A stretch of 64,000 nt of DNA, taken from Kaistia adipata DSM 17808. GTDB lineage: Bacteria > Pseudomonadota > Alphaproteobacteria > Rhizobiales > Kaistiaceae. Shown piece after piece: positions 55,161 to 63,753 of this stretch. The notes under the pieces were generated by a model, which was given only the letters and a program-made list of their open reading frames with translations, was not told the DNA's origin and made no database searches. Position 1 is the first letter of the stretch. Each line of letters starts with the position of its first letter. The stretch covers positions 320,217 through 384,216 of the forward strand of contig NZ_KE383991.1 of NCBI RefSeq assembly GCF_000423225.1, written 5' to 3'. A program made the position numbers and the translations under genes.

Positions 55161-55982
55161 TCATCTGGTTCCCGACGGCGGCCGGAGCAACCAGGCCTCG
55201 GCCGCTGTCGGACCGCCCAGCGCCCGCGAGATCAGGTCGGCGTGCTGGACCAGCGGCCCGGCGATCGAGCCGACCGCCTCCTGCGGCAGAAGCTGCTTGA
55301 GCGTGGTGACGCTGATCGCGCCGACCGTCTGGCCGTCCCGCCCGAACACGGCCGCGGCGACGCAGATGATGCCCTCGTGATCCTCTTCATCGTCGATCGC
55401 GTATTGGCGGACGGCGATCTGGTCGAGATCGGCATTCAGCGCCTCGATCGTGCTCAGCGTCTTCGGCGTCCGCGGCGAATGGCCGACCCGCTCGACGAGT
55501 TCCAGCGCGTTCGCGCGCGGCATCGCCGCCAGCAGGACCTTGCCGACACCGGAGCAATGCGGCCGCTCGCGGCGGCCCAGCGCCGCGTTGAAGCGAATGG
55601 CGCCCGGCGCATCGACGCGGCCGATCACCACCGCGAAGCCGTCATCCATCATGGCGACGCGGGAGGTCATGCCGATCGCCTGGGTCAGGTCGCGCAGGAT
55701 GGGCAGCGCGATGTCGGCAAGCCCCGTGTTCGATACGGCGAGATCGCCGAGGCGCAGCAGCGACAGGCCCAGGCGATAGCGCCGCGTCATGCCCTCGCCG
55801 ACATCGGTGACGATGCCGCGCGCCCGGAGCGTGACGAGAATCGCGTAGGCTGCCGGCTTCGACAGGCCGATGTCGCGGGCGAGATCGGTCAGCCGCGCGC
55901 CGTCCTGGCCGCTTTCGGCAATCCTGTCGAGCAGATCGAGGGCGCGGCCGAGGCTCTGCACCCTATAGCGCTCATCCGTCAT
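55161..55982 (-). CDS. IclR family regulator of the sugar-acid genes
   Basis: A 273-residue regulator. The winged helix-turn-helix is at about 8-70 (RALDLLDRIAESGQDGARLT, DLARDIGLSKPAAYAILVTL); the effector domain at about 80-255 includes PHCSGVGKVLLAAMP and GIICVAAAVFGRDGQTVGAI, both IclR hallmarks. IclR proteins of this type (KdgR, XynR-like) respond to sugar acids or 2-keto-3-deoxy acids. It is divergent from the dehydratase operon across 230 bp, and AATAC-N6-GTATT palindromes lie on both sides of it. Regulation of the oxidative sugar pathway is a strong inference from position. Confidence 0.92.
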   Translation of the reverse strand: MTDERYRVQSLGRALDLLDRIAESGQDGARLTDLARDIGLSKPAAYAILVTLRARGIVTDVGEGMTRRYRLGLSLLRLGDLAVSNTGLADIALPILRDLTQAIGMTSRVAMMDDGFAVVIGRVDAPGAIRFNAALGRRERPHCSGVGKVLLAAMPRANALELVERVGHSPRTPKTLSTIEALNADLDQIAVRQYAIDDEEDHEGIICVAAAVFGRDGQTVGAISVTTLKQLLPQEAVGSIAGPLVQHADLISRALGGPTAAEAWLLRPPSGTR

Positions 55983-56166
55983 TGGCGGTCAGTCCTCCGG
56001 GAGATCTCCGCCATCGATGCGCGGCCATCTCTTTGGCATCAAGAAACGTCATTCTTCAATGCAAAACTTCTAGCAGCCGAACCAGGTCCGGCCAAGCGCA
56101 ATCCCGCATGTTCCATCCGTGCAGACGGTCTGTTGACTTGTACGGGGAAAGAGCACAGCATCATGT

Positions 56167-56182
56167 AATACAGAATAGTATT
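56167..56182. promoter_or_regulatory. Palindrome AATAC-N6-GTATT, candidate IclR site (right)
   Basis: AATACAGAATAGTATT, 31-46 bp before the dehydratase ATG and thus over the likely promoter of the operon. The arms match the palindrome at 54815-54830. Confidence 0.6.
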
Positions 56183-56212
56183 TTTCAATAAGAAACAGAT
56201 CCAGAGGCACCC

Positions 56213-57943
56213 ATGGCGGATGAGCCACGCAAATATCGGTCCACCTCCTGGTTCGGGGGAGCGGGCAAGAATGCCTTCATGCATCGAAGCTGGATGAAGA
56301 ACGAAGGGCATCCGGCTGACGTCTTCGACGGCCGCCCGGTGATCGGCATCTGCAACACCTGGTCGGAACTGACCCCCTGCAACGCGCATCTCCGCACCAT
56401 CGCCGAACAGGTGAAGCGCGGCGTCTACGAAGCCGGCGGCTTCCCGCTCGAATTCCCCGTCATGTCGCTCGGCGAGAGCAACATGCGCCCGACGGCCATG
56501 CTCTTCCGCAACCTGGCCTCGATGGATGTCGAGGAATCGATCCGCTCCAACCCGATCGACGGCGTCATTCTGCTCGTCGGATGCGACAAGACCACGCCGG
56601 CCCTGCTGATGGGCGCGGCGAGCTGCGACCTGCCGACCATCGCCGTCTCCGGCGGCCCGATGCTGAACGGCAATTTCCGCGGCAAGGCGATCGGCTCCGG
56701 CACGCATGTCTGGAAATTCTACGAGGACGTGAAGGCCGGCCGCATGTCGGTCGACGACTTCCTCGCCGCCGAACAGGGCCAGAGCCGCTCCGCCGGAAGC
56801 TGCATGACCATGGGCACCGCCTCGACGATGGCCTCGATGGTTGAGGCGCTCGGCATCGGCATGCCCGACAACGCCGCCATACCCGCCGTCGATTCCCGCC
56901 GCGCCATCCTGGCGCAGGAAGCCGGCCGCCGCATCGTGCAGCTGGTGCGCGACGACGTGAAGATGTCGAAGATCCTCGTCCGCGAGGCGTTCGAGAACGC
57001 CATCCGCGTCAACGGCGCCATCGGTGGCTCGACCAACGCCGTCATCCACTTGATCGCCGTCGCTCGCCGCCTCGGCGTCGACCTGTCGCTCGACGACTGG
57101 GACAAGTTCGGCCGCGACGTGCCGACCATCGTCGACCTGATGCCTTCCGGCAGCTACCTGATGGAGGACTTCTACTATGCCGGCGGCCTGCGCGCCGTCA
57201 TGCGCGTCCTCGATGAGCACGGCCTGCTGCATGGCAACGCGCCGAGCGTCGCCGGCCCGACCATCGGCGAGATCATCGCCGATGCGCCCAACTACAATGG
57301 CGAAGTCATCCGCTCCTTCGACGAGCCGCTGACGCCGCAGGGCGGCATCGCCGTGCTGCGCGGCAATCTCGCCCCCGGCGGCGCCGTCATCAAGCCGTCG
57401 GCGGCGACCGACGCGCTGATGCAGCACCGCGGCCGTGCCGTCGTCTTCGAGACCATCGAGCACTACTACCAGCGCATCGACGATCCCGATCTCGATATCG
57501 ACGCCAGCTCCATCATGGTGCTGAAGAACTGCGGCCCGAAGGGCTATCCGGGCATGGCCGAGGTTGGCAACATCCCGCTTCCGGCCAAGCTGCTGCAGCA
57601 GGGCGTCACCGACATGGTGCGGATTTCCGACGCCCGCATGAGCGGCACCGCCTACGGCACCGTCGTCCTGCATACCGCGCCCGAGGCCGCCGCCGGCGGT
57701 CCGCTCGCCCTGGTGCGCGACGGCGACATGATCGAGCTCGATGTCGCCGGCCGCCGCCTGCATCTCGACGTCTCCGACGCCGAGCTGGACGCGCGCCGCG
57801 CCGAATGGAGCCCACCTGCGCATGAAGGCGTCAACGGCTACCAGAAACTCTTCGTCGAACACGTCCTGCAGGCCGACGAGGGCTGCGACTTCGACTTCCT
57901 GCTTGGCAAACGCGAAGCGGGCATCCCCCGCCATTCTCATTGA
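56213..57943 (+). CDS. Sugar-acid dehydratase of the IlvD/Edd family (arabonate/xylonate dehydratase-like)
   Basis: Iron-sulfur dehydratase that converts an aldonate to the 2-keto-3-deoxy acid. The 576 residues match pentonate dehydratases. Cluster Cys candidates are C56 (SELTPCNAHL), C124 (LVGCDKTTPALLMGAA) and C197 (SAGSCMTMGTASTMASM). From memory, long segments closely resemble Rhizobium L-arabonate dehydratase, for example GGSTNAVIHL, DVPTIVDLMPSGSYLMED and KNCGPKGYPGMAEVGN. The next gene is XylB-like, so D-xylonate or L-arabonate is likely. It is the first gene of a plus-strand operon controlled by an upstream palindrome. Confidence 0.9.
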   Translation: MADEPRKYRSTSWFGGAGKNAFMHRSWMKNEGHPADVFDGRPVIGICNTWSELTPCNAHLRTIAEQVKRGVYEAGGFPLEFPVMSLGESNMRPTAMLFRNLASMDVEESIRSNPIDGVILLVGCDKTTPALLMGAASCDLPTIAVSGGPMLNGNFRGKAIGSGTHVWKFYEDVKAGRMSVDDFLAAEQGQSRSAGSCMTMGTASTMASMVEALGIGMPDNAAIPAVDSRRAILAQEAGRRIVQLVRDDVKMSKILVREAFENAIRVNGAIGGSTNAVIHLIAVARRLGVDLSLDDWDKFGRDVPTIVDLMPSGSYLMEDFYYAGGLRAVMRVLDEHGLLHGNAPSVAGPTIGEIIADAPNYNGEVIRSFDEPLTPQGGIAVLRGNLAPGGAVIKPSAATDALMQHRGRAVVFETIEHYYQRIDDPDLDIDASSIMVLKNCGPKGYPGMAEVGNIPLPAKLLQQGVTDMVRISDARMSGTAYGTVVLHTAPEAAAGGPLALVRDGDMIELDVAGRRLHLDVSDAELDARRAEWSPPAHEGVNGYQKLFVEHVLQADEGCDFDFLLGKREAGIPRHSH

Positions 57944-57950
57944 GGCGCCG

Positions 57951-58727
57951 ATGGAACACGATTTCCCCTTCGCGGTGTATCCGAGCCTGGACGGCCGCGT
58001 CGTCTTTATCACCGGCGGCGGCAGCGGCATCGGCGAAAGCCTGGTCCGTCACTTCTGCGCGCAAGGTTCGATCGTCACCTTCGTCGACATGGCCGAGGAA
58101 GCCTCGCGCGCCGTGGTCGAGAGCGTCCGCGCCGAAGGCCATCGAGCCCCCGACTTCATCCCCTGCGACCTGCGCGACATCGAGGCGCTGCAGGCCGCCA
58201 TCCGTGCGACGCAGGAAAAGCACGGCGCCATCCGCGTCCTGCTCAACAATGCCGGCAACGACGATCGCCACCGCACCGAGGATGTCACCGTCGCCTATTG
58301 GGACGATCGCGTCGCGGTCAACCAGCGCCATCAGTTCTTCGCGGCACAGGCCGTACGGCCGATGATGAAGGAGGCCGGCGGCGGTTCGATCGTCAATTTC
58401 GGCTCGATCACCTGGATGGTCGGCGATGGCGATTGCCCTGCCTATGTCACCTCCAAAGCCGCCATCACCGGCCTGACCCGCGCGCTGGCGCGCGAATTCG
58501 GCCCGGAACGGATCCGCGTCAACTGCATGATCCCCGGCTGGGTCATGACCGAGCGCCAGATCCGCCTCTGGCTGACGCCGGAGGGCGAGCGCCAGATCGC
58601 CGACCGCCAGTGCCTGCAGGACCGCGTCCAGCCGTCCGACATCGCACGCATGGCGCTGTTCCTGGCAGCCGACGACAGTCGGATGTGCACGTCGCAGAAT
58701 TTTATCGTTGACGGGGGGTGGGTCTGA
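57951..58727 (+). CDS. SDR sugar dehydrogenase, D-xylose 1-dehydrogenase (XylB)-like
   Basis: NAD-dependent aldose 1-dehydrogenase candidate, 258 residues. The Rossmann motif is VVFITGGGSGIGESLVRHFC; NNAGNDDRHRTEDVT, YWDDRVAVNQRHQFF, NFGSITWMVGDG and YVTSKAAITGLTRALAREFG follow, giving the Ser-Tyr-Lys triad. NNAGNDDRH with the 'AYWD-x-R-x-x-VN-x-RH' pattern is shared with Caulobacter D-xylose dehydrogenase, to which the whole chain aligns well from memory. It would provide pentonolactone for the neighbouring dehydratase after lactone opening. It lies 7 bp after the dehydratase and overlaps the next gene as TGATG. L-arabinose or another aldose remains possible. Confidence 0.88.
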   Translation: MEHDFPFAVYPSLDGRVVFITGGGSGIGESLVRHFCAQGSIVTFVDMAEEASRAVVESVRAEGHRAPDFIPCDLRDIEALQAAIRATQEKHGAIRVLLNNAGNDDRHRTEDVTVAYWDDRVAVNQRHQFFAAQAVRPMMKEAGGGSIVNFGSITWMVGDGDCPAYVTSKAAITGLTRALAREFGPERIRVNCMIPGWVMTERQIRLWLTPEGERQIADRQCLQDRVQPSDIARMALFLAADDSRMCTSQNFIVDGGWV

Positions 58728-59749
58728 TGCGCGGCGTCGATCAAGGCCGGACGCGGCTGGTTCAGTTCAAGACGGAGGCGGGCGAGCGCAAGGTCGCGGT
58801 CGTCGGCGCCGATGGCGAGACGCTCTCGCCGCTTTCAGGCTTCGCCACCACCTACGAGCTGGCGCAGCACAGCCTGGAGACGGCAACCGGGCTGGAGGCG
58901 CTCGTCGCCGCCACGCCGCGCGAGGCGGCGCTCGATTATGACGCGGTGCTGAAGGCCGGTCGCGTGCTGCCGCCGCTCGACCATCCGGAGCCGGCGCGCT
59001 TCCTGATCACCGGCACGGGGCTGACCCATACCGGCAGCGCCACCGCGCGCAACCGCATGCACATGCTGACGCACGGACCCGACGCCGACGAATCCGACTC
59101 GATGAAGATCTTCCGCATGGGCCTCGAGGGCGGCAAGCCGGCCGAGGGCGAGATCGGCATCCAGCCGGAATGGTTCTTCAAGGGCGTCGGCACTTGCGTC
59201 GTGCCGACCGGCGCGCCGCTGGAGCTGCCGGGCTTCGCGCTCGCCGGCGCCGAGGAGGCCGAGATCGTCGGCCTCTACATCGTCGGCCTCGACGGCCAGC
59301 CGCGCCGCATCGGCTACACGCTCGGCAACGACTTTTCCGACCACGTCACCGAGGGCAAGAACTACCTCTATCTCGCCCACTCCAAGCTGCGCGAATGCTC
59401 GCTCGGTCCGGAACTGCTGCTCGGCGAGCTGCCGCAGGAAGTTAGCGGCCATGTCCGGATCATCCGCGACGGCGCGGTGGTCTGGGACGAGACGTTCCTG
59501 TCCGGCGAAAGCCACATGTCGCACTCGATCGCCAATCTCGAGCACTACCACTTCCGCTATCCGATGTTCTGCCGGCCGGGCGACCTGCACGCCTATTTCT
59601 TCGGCGCAGACGCGATGAGCTACGCCTCCAACGTGAAGACGGAGGTGAATGACGAGTTCGAGATCGTCTCGCCGACCTTCGGCAAGCCGCTGCGCAACCG
59701 CATGACCGCGGGCCCGGCGGAAAAGCGGATCTCCGTGACGCCGCTTTGA
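58727..59749 (+). CDS. AraD1/GguC family protein (FAH fold), 2-keto-3-deoxy-acid processing
   Basis: A 340-residue protein of the AraD1 (GguC) branch of the fumarylacetoacetate hydrolase superfamily. Metal-site stretches are TGTGLTHTGSATARNRMHML, IGIQPEWFFKGVGTCVVPTG and YTLGNDFSDHVTEGKNYLYL, and the end ESHMSHSIANLEHYHFRYPM is typical. Relatives dehydrate or cleave 2-keto-3-deoxy-pentonate in the oxidative L-arabinose and D-xylose (XylX) routes. The ATG of MRGVDQ overlaps the SDR stop (TGATG); a GTG at 58718 is less likely. With the dehydratase and SDR it forms a three-step pentose oxidation module, although lactonase and 2-ketoglutarate semialdehyde dehydrogenase are not present. Confidence 0.88.
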   Translation: MRGVDQGRTRLVQFKTEAGERKVAVVGADGETLSPLSGFATTYELAQHSLETATGLEALVAATPREAALDYDAVLKAGRVLPPLDHPEPARFLITGTGLTHTGSATARNRMHMLTHGPDADESDSMKIFRMGLEGGKPAEGEIGIQPEWFFKGVGTCVVPTGAPLELPGFALAGAEEAEIVGLYIVGLDGQPRRIGYTLGNDFSDHVTEGKNYLYLAHSKLRECSLGPELLLGELPQEVSGHVRIIRDGAVVWDETFLSGESHMSHSIANLEHYHFRYPMFCRPGDLHAYFFGADAMSYASNVKTEVNDEFEIVSPTFGKPLRNRMTAGPAEKRISVTPL

Positions 59750-59789
59750 CGTTGGCGCCGTCGCCGGACCTGGACTGAACCAAGCAAGA

Positions 59790-59821
59790 GAGCCCCAACC
59801 GCCACCGCGGCCAAGGGGCTC
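59790..59821 (+). promoter_or_regulatory. Hairpin between the pathway genes and the ABC transporter genes
   Basis: GAGCCCC / GGGGCTC (7 bp) enclosing an inner CCGC-CACC-GCGG stem, in the 105-bp space before the binding-protein gene. There is no T-run. It may dampen read-through or protect the transporter transcript. Confidence 0.5.
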
Positions 59822-59854
59822 CGAACACCCCAGACCAGCCAGAGGAGAAACATC

Positions 59855-60874
59855 GTGATCGGATTCAAACATGTCCTGGGCGCCGCGGCGCTGGCGGCCG
59901 GGTTGTGGGCCTCCAGCGCATCGGCCGAGACGCTGCGTGTCCTCGCCTGGGAAGGCTATGCCGACCCGGACTGGGTGAAGGACTTCACCAAGGAGACGGG
60001 CATCGACGTCGACGTCGTCTTCATCGGCAGCGACGACGAGATCTGGGCCAAGATCAAGGGCAGCGAGGGCAAGGATTTCGACGTCATGGCCGTCAATACG
60101 GCCCAGCTGCAGCGCTATATCGACGCCAGCCTGGTCAAGCCGTGGGACCTCTCCAAGATCCCGAACCAGAAGGACGTGCTGCCGCGCTTCCGGGACCTTT
60201 CCGCGATCAAGGGCATGACCCGCGACGGCAAGGTCTACGGCATCCCGTTCTGCTTCGATTCGATCGGCCTGATCTACGACACCGACAAGGTGAAGCCGGC
60301 ACCGACCTCGATGACCGTGCTGTGGGATCCCCAGTACCAGGGCAAGGTGCTGGCCTATGACAATGGCGAGCACAATTTCTCCTTCACCGCGCTCACCGAG
60401 GGGATCGAGAACCCGTTCCACCTGACCGACGAGCAGTTCGCCAAGATCAAGGACAAGCTGGTCGACCTGAAGCGCAATACGCTGAGCTTCTACACCACCG
60501 CCGACGAGGCGATGCAGATCTACCACAACAACGACGTCGCGCTGATCTGGGCCAATTACGGCCAGCAGCAGCTGAAGGCGCTGCAGAAGGTCGGCGCGCA
60601 TGTCGCCTATGTCGCGCCGGAGGAAGGCTCGCTGTCCTGGCTCGACAACTGGGCGATGACCAGCGGCGTCAAGGACCAGGCGGCGGCCGAGAAGTGGGTC
60701 AACTTCCTGCTCGACAAGAAGATCGGCGCCCAGCTCTCGGAGCGGACCGGTTTCGGCAACACCGTCACCGCCAGCAGCAACGCCAGCGACGGCGACAAGC
60801 TGGTCTGGCTCGAAAGCGTCGAAGACCCGTTGAAGCGGTCGGACCTCTGGAACGAGATCAAGGCGGCGCCGTAG
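59855..60874 (+). CDS. Polyamine-type ABC transporter substrate-binding protein (PotD/PotF-like)
   Basis: Periplasmic binding protein of 339 residues with a signal peptide (MIGFKHVLGAAALAAGLWAS, cleaved after ASA near residue 24). The mature start ETLRVLAWEGYADPDWVKDF and the elements KVYGIPFCFDSIGLIYDTDK and DEAMQIYHNNDVALIWANYG place it in the spermidine/putrescine group. The GTG start follows GAGGAGA. It lies 105 bp after the AraD1 gene on the same strand, so it may be part of the same regulon. Ligands of this group include polyamines, opines and other small organic ions. Confidence 0.9.
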   Translation: MIGFKHVLGAAALAAGLWASSASAETLRVLAWEGYADPDWVKDFTKETGIDVDVVFIGSDDEIWAKIKGSEGKDFDVMAVNTAQLQRYIDASLVKPWDLSKIPNQKDVLPRFRDLSAIKGMTRDGKVYGIPFCFDSIGLIYDTDKVKPAPTSMTVLWDPQYQGKVLAYDNGEHNFSFTALTEGIENPFHLTDEQFAKIKDKLVDLKRNTLSFYTTADEAMQIYHNNDVALIWANYGQQQLKALQKVGAHVAYVAPEEGSLSWLDNWAMTSGVKDQAAAEKWVNFLLDKKIGAQLSERTGFGNTVTASSNASDGDKLVWLESVEDPLKRSDLWNEIKAAP

Positions 60875-60895
60875 CGTTTCCGAACGACAATCCAG

Positions 60896-60918
60896 CCGTC
60901 CGCGGTCGTCGCGGACGG
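60896..60918 (+). promoter_or_regulatory. Intercistronic hairpin after the binding-protein gene
   Basis: A perfect 9-bp stem CCGTCCGCG / CGCGGACGG with loop GTCGT, followed by TCTCC rather than a T-run. It lies between the binding-protein stop and the ATPase start. It probably raises binding-protein yield relative to the other subunits. Confidence 0.6.
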
Positions 60919-60941
60919 TCTCCTCCTGCCGATGGTCCGGA

Positions 60942-62048
60942 ATGACGATGAACGAAGCCGGTGTGCTCCTGAAACTGCGGTCGGTTTCGAAATCCTATGG
61001 CGCGACCGCCATCCTGCACGACATCGATCTCGATGTCCGCGATGGCGAGTTCATCACCATTCTCGGGCCGTCCGGCTCGGGCAAGACCACCATCCTCCGC
61101 CTGATCGGCGGCTTCACCAAGCCGTCCGGCGGCGAGATCCTGCTCGACGGCCGCGACATCGCCGCGATGCCGATCAACCAGCGCCCGTTCAACACGGTGT
61201 TCCAGGACTATGCACTGTTCCCGCACCTCACCGTCGAGGGCAATGTCGGCTACGGCCTCGCCGTGCGCGGCACACCGCGCGCCGAGATCGCCAAACGCGT
61301 CGCCGACGCGCTCGAACTCGTGCAGCTCGGCCCTCTCGGCAAGCGTTTTCCGGCCCAGCTTTCCGGCGGCCAGCGCCAGCGCGTGGCGCTCGCCCGCGCC
61401 ATCATCTGCCGGCCCCGCCTGATCCTGCTCGACGAGCCGCTCGCCGCCCTCGACGTCGAGCTGCGCCGCCACATGCAGAGCTTCCTGAAGTCGATCCAGA
61501 CGGAAATCCGCACCACCTTCCTGTTCGTCACGCACGACCAGGAAGAGGCGATCGCCATGGCCGACCGGATCTGCGTCATGAATGGCGGCCGCATCCAGCA
61601 GATCGGCTCGCCGCATGAGGTCTACTACCGGCCGAGCTGCGAATTCGTCGCCAAGTTCTTCGGGGAGAACAACCTCATTCCCGGCACCCTCGGACCGACC
61701 GACGGCAAGACGCGATCGATCGACACGGCAGCGGGACGGGTGATCTGCGCCGTCGACGGCCAGCCCGACATGGCGGCGGCGCCCGAGGGCAGTCCCGCCT
61801 TCGCGGTCTGCCGTCCCGAGGCGGTTACGATCGGCGACGACGCCGCTGGCGAAAACCGCTTCCCCGTCTCGATCGGCCAGGTCGCCTTCGCCGGCGCCTC
61901 GACCATGGCGACCGCGACGGCGCTCGACGATCCCGGCCTGTCGCTGAAGGCGCGCATGCCGAGCCGCCCCGGCGGGGCGTCGCTCAGACCGGGCGATACC
62001 GTCACCTTCGTCGTGCCGGCGAGCACCTGCCGTCTGGTGCCGGCATGA
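60942..62048 (+). CDS. Polyamine-type ABC transporter ATPase (PotA-like)
   Basis: A 368-residue ATPase. Walker A is GPSGSGKT (about 43-50), the Q-loop lies in [15 protein letters not shown], the signature is [15 protein letters not shown], Walker B is [12 protein letters not shown], and the switch His is in [12 protein letters not shown]-terminal TOBE_2 domain covers about 280-368. The usual PotA order is complete. The ATG at 60942 is used; a second at 60948 is possible. The gene overlaps the next permease by 4 bp. It is the only ABC import ATPase gene in this window. Confidence 0.94.
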   Translation: MTMNEAGVLLKLRSVSKSYGATAILHDIDLDVRDGEFITILGPSGSGKTTILRLIGGFTKPSGGEILLDGRDIAAMPINQRPFNTVFQDYALFPHLTVEGNVGYGLAVRGTPRAEIAKRVADALELVQLGPLGKRFPAQLSGGQRQRVALARAIICRPRLILLDEPLAALDVELRRHMQSFLKSIQTEIRTTFLFVTHDQEEAIAMADRICVMNGGRIQQIGSPHEVYYRPSCEFVAKFFGENNLIPGTLGPTDGKTRSIDTAAGRVICAVDGQPDMAAAPEGSPAFAVCRPEAVTIGDDAAGENRFPVSIGQVAFAGASTMATATALDDPGLSLKARMPSRPGGASLRPGDTVTFVVPASTCRLVPA

Positions 62049-62944
62049 GCAGCCGGGTCGCCGATGCCGGCGTCGAGGCGCCCGCCGCCCATCCGAGTCC
62101 GAGCCGGCTGGTGCCGTGGTTCGCGGCGCTCGCTGCCTATGCCGTGCCGATCTGGTTCGTGCTGGCGCCGATGGCGCTCTTTCTCGGCTATTCGTTCTTC
62201 AGCGTCGACAAGGGCAACATCGTCTTCACGCCGACGGTCGCCAACTATGTCCGCTTCTTCACCGACCCGGTGTTCCTGCCGATCTTCTGGCGCACCTGCC
62301 TGCTCTGCCTCGCCGTCGCCGTGCTCTGCGTCCTGTTCGCCTTCCCCGTCGCCTATTTTCTGACGACGCTGCGCGGTCGCCGCCGCTACGTGCTGCTCGT
62401 GCTGCTGCTGGTGCCGCTCCTGATGAGCTACGTCATCAAGATCTACGCCGTCCGCAGCATCCTCGGCGGCAACGGCATGCTCAACAGGGCGCTGCTGGCG
62501 ACCGGGCTGATCGACAAGCCCTCCATGCTGTTCGTCTTCAACCTGAACGCCGTACTGCTGACACTGACGGTGCTGCTGATCCCGTTCGCGGTGCTGCCCA
62601 TCTTCCTGTCGCTCGAGCGGATCCCGAAGGCGCTCCGCCATGCCTCGGCCGATCTCGGCGCCAGCAACGCGCAGACCTTCTGGCGGGTGACCGTTCCCCT
62701 GAGCCTGCCCGGCACACTGTCGGCGATGAGCTTCGTCTTCGTGCTGGCGATCGGCGACTTCCTGACGCCGCAGATGGTCGGCGGCCAGTCGGGCTTCACC
62801 TTCGGGCGGATCATCTACAGCCAGTTCGGAACCGCCTTCAACTGGCCCTTTGGCGCGGCGCTTTCCGTCATCCTCGCCGCCGTCGTCATCATTGCGATCC
62901 GGCTCGGCGGCCGGGTCGAGAGCAGTCGCGGGAGGATCCAGTGA
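62045..62944 (+). CDS. Polyamine-type ABC transporter permease (PotB-like)
   Basis: A 299-residue permease with six helices. Helix 1 is AAYAVPIWFVLAPMALFLGY; the transport domain has WRTCLLCLAVAVLCVLFAFP and LVPLLMSYVIKIYAVRSILG; the ATPase-docking loop reads HASADLGASNAQTFWRVTVP (about 199-218), with the less usual H-A-S in place of E-A-A. The start overlaps the ATPase stop (ATGA) and its stop shares one base with the next start. It partners the PotC-like protein. Confidence 0.92.
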   Translation: MSSRVADAGVEAPAAHPSPSRLVPWFAALAAYAVPIWFVLAPMALFLGYSFFSVDKGNIVFTPTVANYVRFFTDPVFLPIFWRTCLLCLAVAVLCVLFAFPVAYFLTTLRGRRRYVLLVLLLVPLLMSYVIKIYAVRSILGGNGMLNRALLATGLIDKPSMLFVFNLNAVLLTLTVLLIPFAVLPIFLSLERIPKALRHASADLGASNAQTFWRVTVPLSLPGTLSAMSFVFVLAIGDFLTPQMVGGQSGFTFGRIIYSQFGTAFNWPFGAALSVILAAVVIIAIRLGGRVESSRGRIQ

Positions 62945-63753
62945 TGCGCCTCGCCGACAGGATCGCCCCGGCCCTCCTGGTGCTGATGACGCTGTTCGTC
63001 TTCATCCTGCTCTACGGCCCGCTGATGGTGCCGATCGTGTCGTCCTTCTTCACGGTCAGCCATGGCGCCGTCGACTGGTCGCAGCCGACGACCTCGGCCT
63101 ATGTCGCGCTCGCCGCCAACGAAGGCGTGCTGAACGCGCTGTGGACGACGCTCGTCGTCGGCTCCGGCGCGGTCGTCTGCTCGGTCGTGCTCGGCACCGG
63201 CATCGCGCTCTACTACACCTCGCCCAACGCCAAGGGGCGCGGCTTCCTACAGTTCATCATCTTCCTGCCCTTCCTGATGCCACCGATCATCACCGGCCTG
63301 GCGCTGCTGATCTTCTTCCGACAGGTCGAGTTCGAACGCTCGCTGGTGACGATCATCATTGGTCACACGGTCTTCGTGCTGGCGCTCGTCTACCGCACCA
63401 TCCTGACGCGACTGCAATCGCTGAGCGGCAGCCTCGTCGAGGCCTCCTACGATCTCGGCGCCAGTCGCTGGCAGACCTTCCGCCTGGTGCTGCTGCCGAA
63501 CCTCTCCAGCGCCATGGTCGGCGCGGCGGTGCTCGCCTTCGCGCTCTCCTTCGACGAGACGATGATCACCCTGCTCGTCACCGGCACGCAGAGCACCCTG
63601 CCCGTCCGCCTGTGGGCAATGATGCGGCTCGGCTTCACGCCCGACATCAACGCGCTCGTCGCGCTGGTGCTGCTGTTCACGACGGCGCTGTGCCTGATCG
63701 CTGTCCGCTTCCTCATGCCAAAGTCGGCGGTCGCCGGCTCCGACGAGGACTAG
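62944..63753 (+). CDS. Polyamine-type ABC transporter permease (PotC-like)
   Basis: A 269-residue second permease. It starts MRLADRIAPALLVLMTLFVF, passes LVVGSGAVVCSVVLGTGIAL and FIIFLPFLMPPIITGLALLI, and has the docking loop EASYDLGASRWQTFRLVLLP (about 161-180). The C-terminus is short and acidic (GSDED). The ATG shares one base with the previous stop. It completes the four-component importer that starts at the binding-protein gene. Confidence 0.92.
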   Translation: MRLADRIAPALLVLMTLFVFILLYGPLMVPIVSSFFTVSHGAVDWSQPTTSAYVALAANEGVLNALWTTLVVGSGAVVCSVVLGTGIALYYTSPNAKGRGFLQFIIFLPFLMPPIITGLALLIFFRQVEFERSLVTIIIGHTVFVLALVYRTILTRLQSLSGSLVEASYDLGASRWQTFRLVLLPNLSSAMVGAAVLAFALSFDETMITLLVTGTQSTLPVRLWAMMRLGFTPDINALVALVLLFTTALCLIAVRFLMPKSAVAGSDED

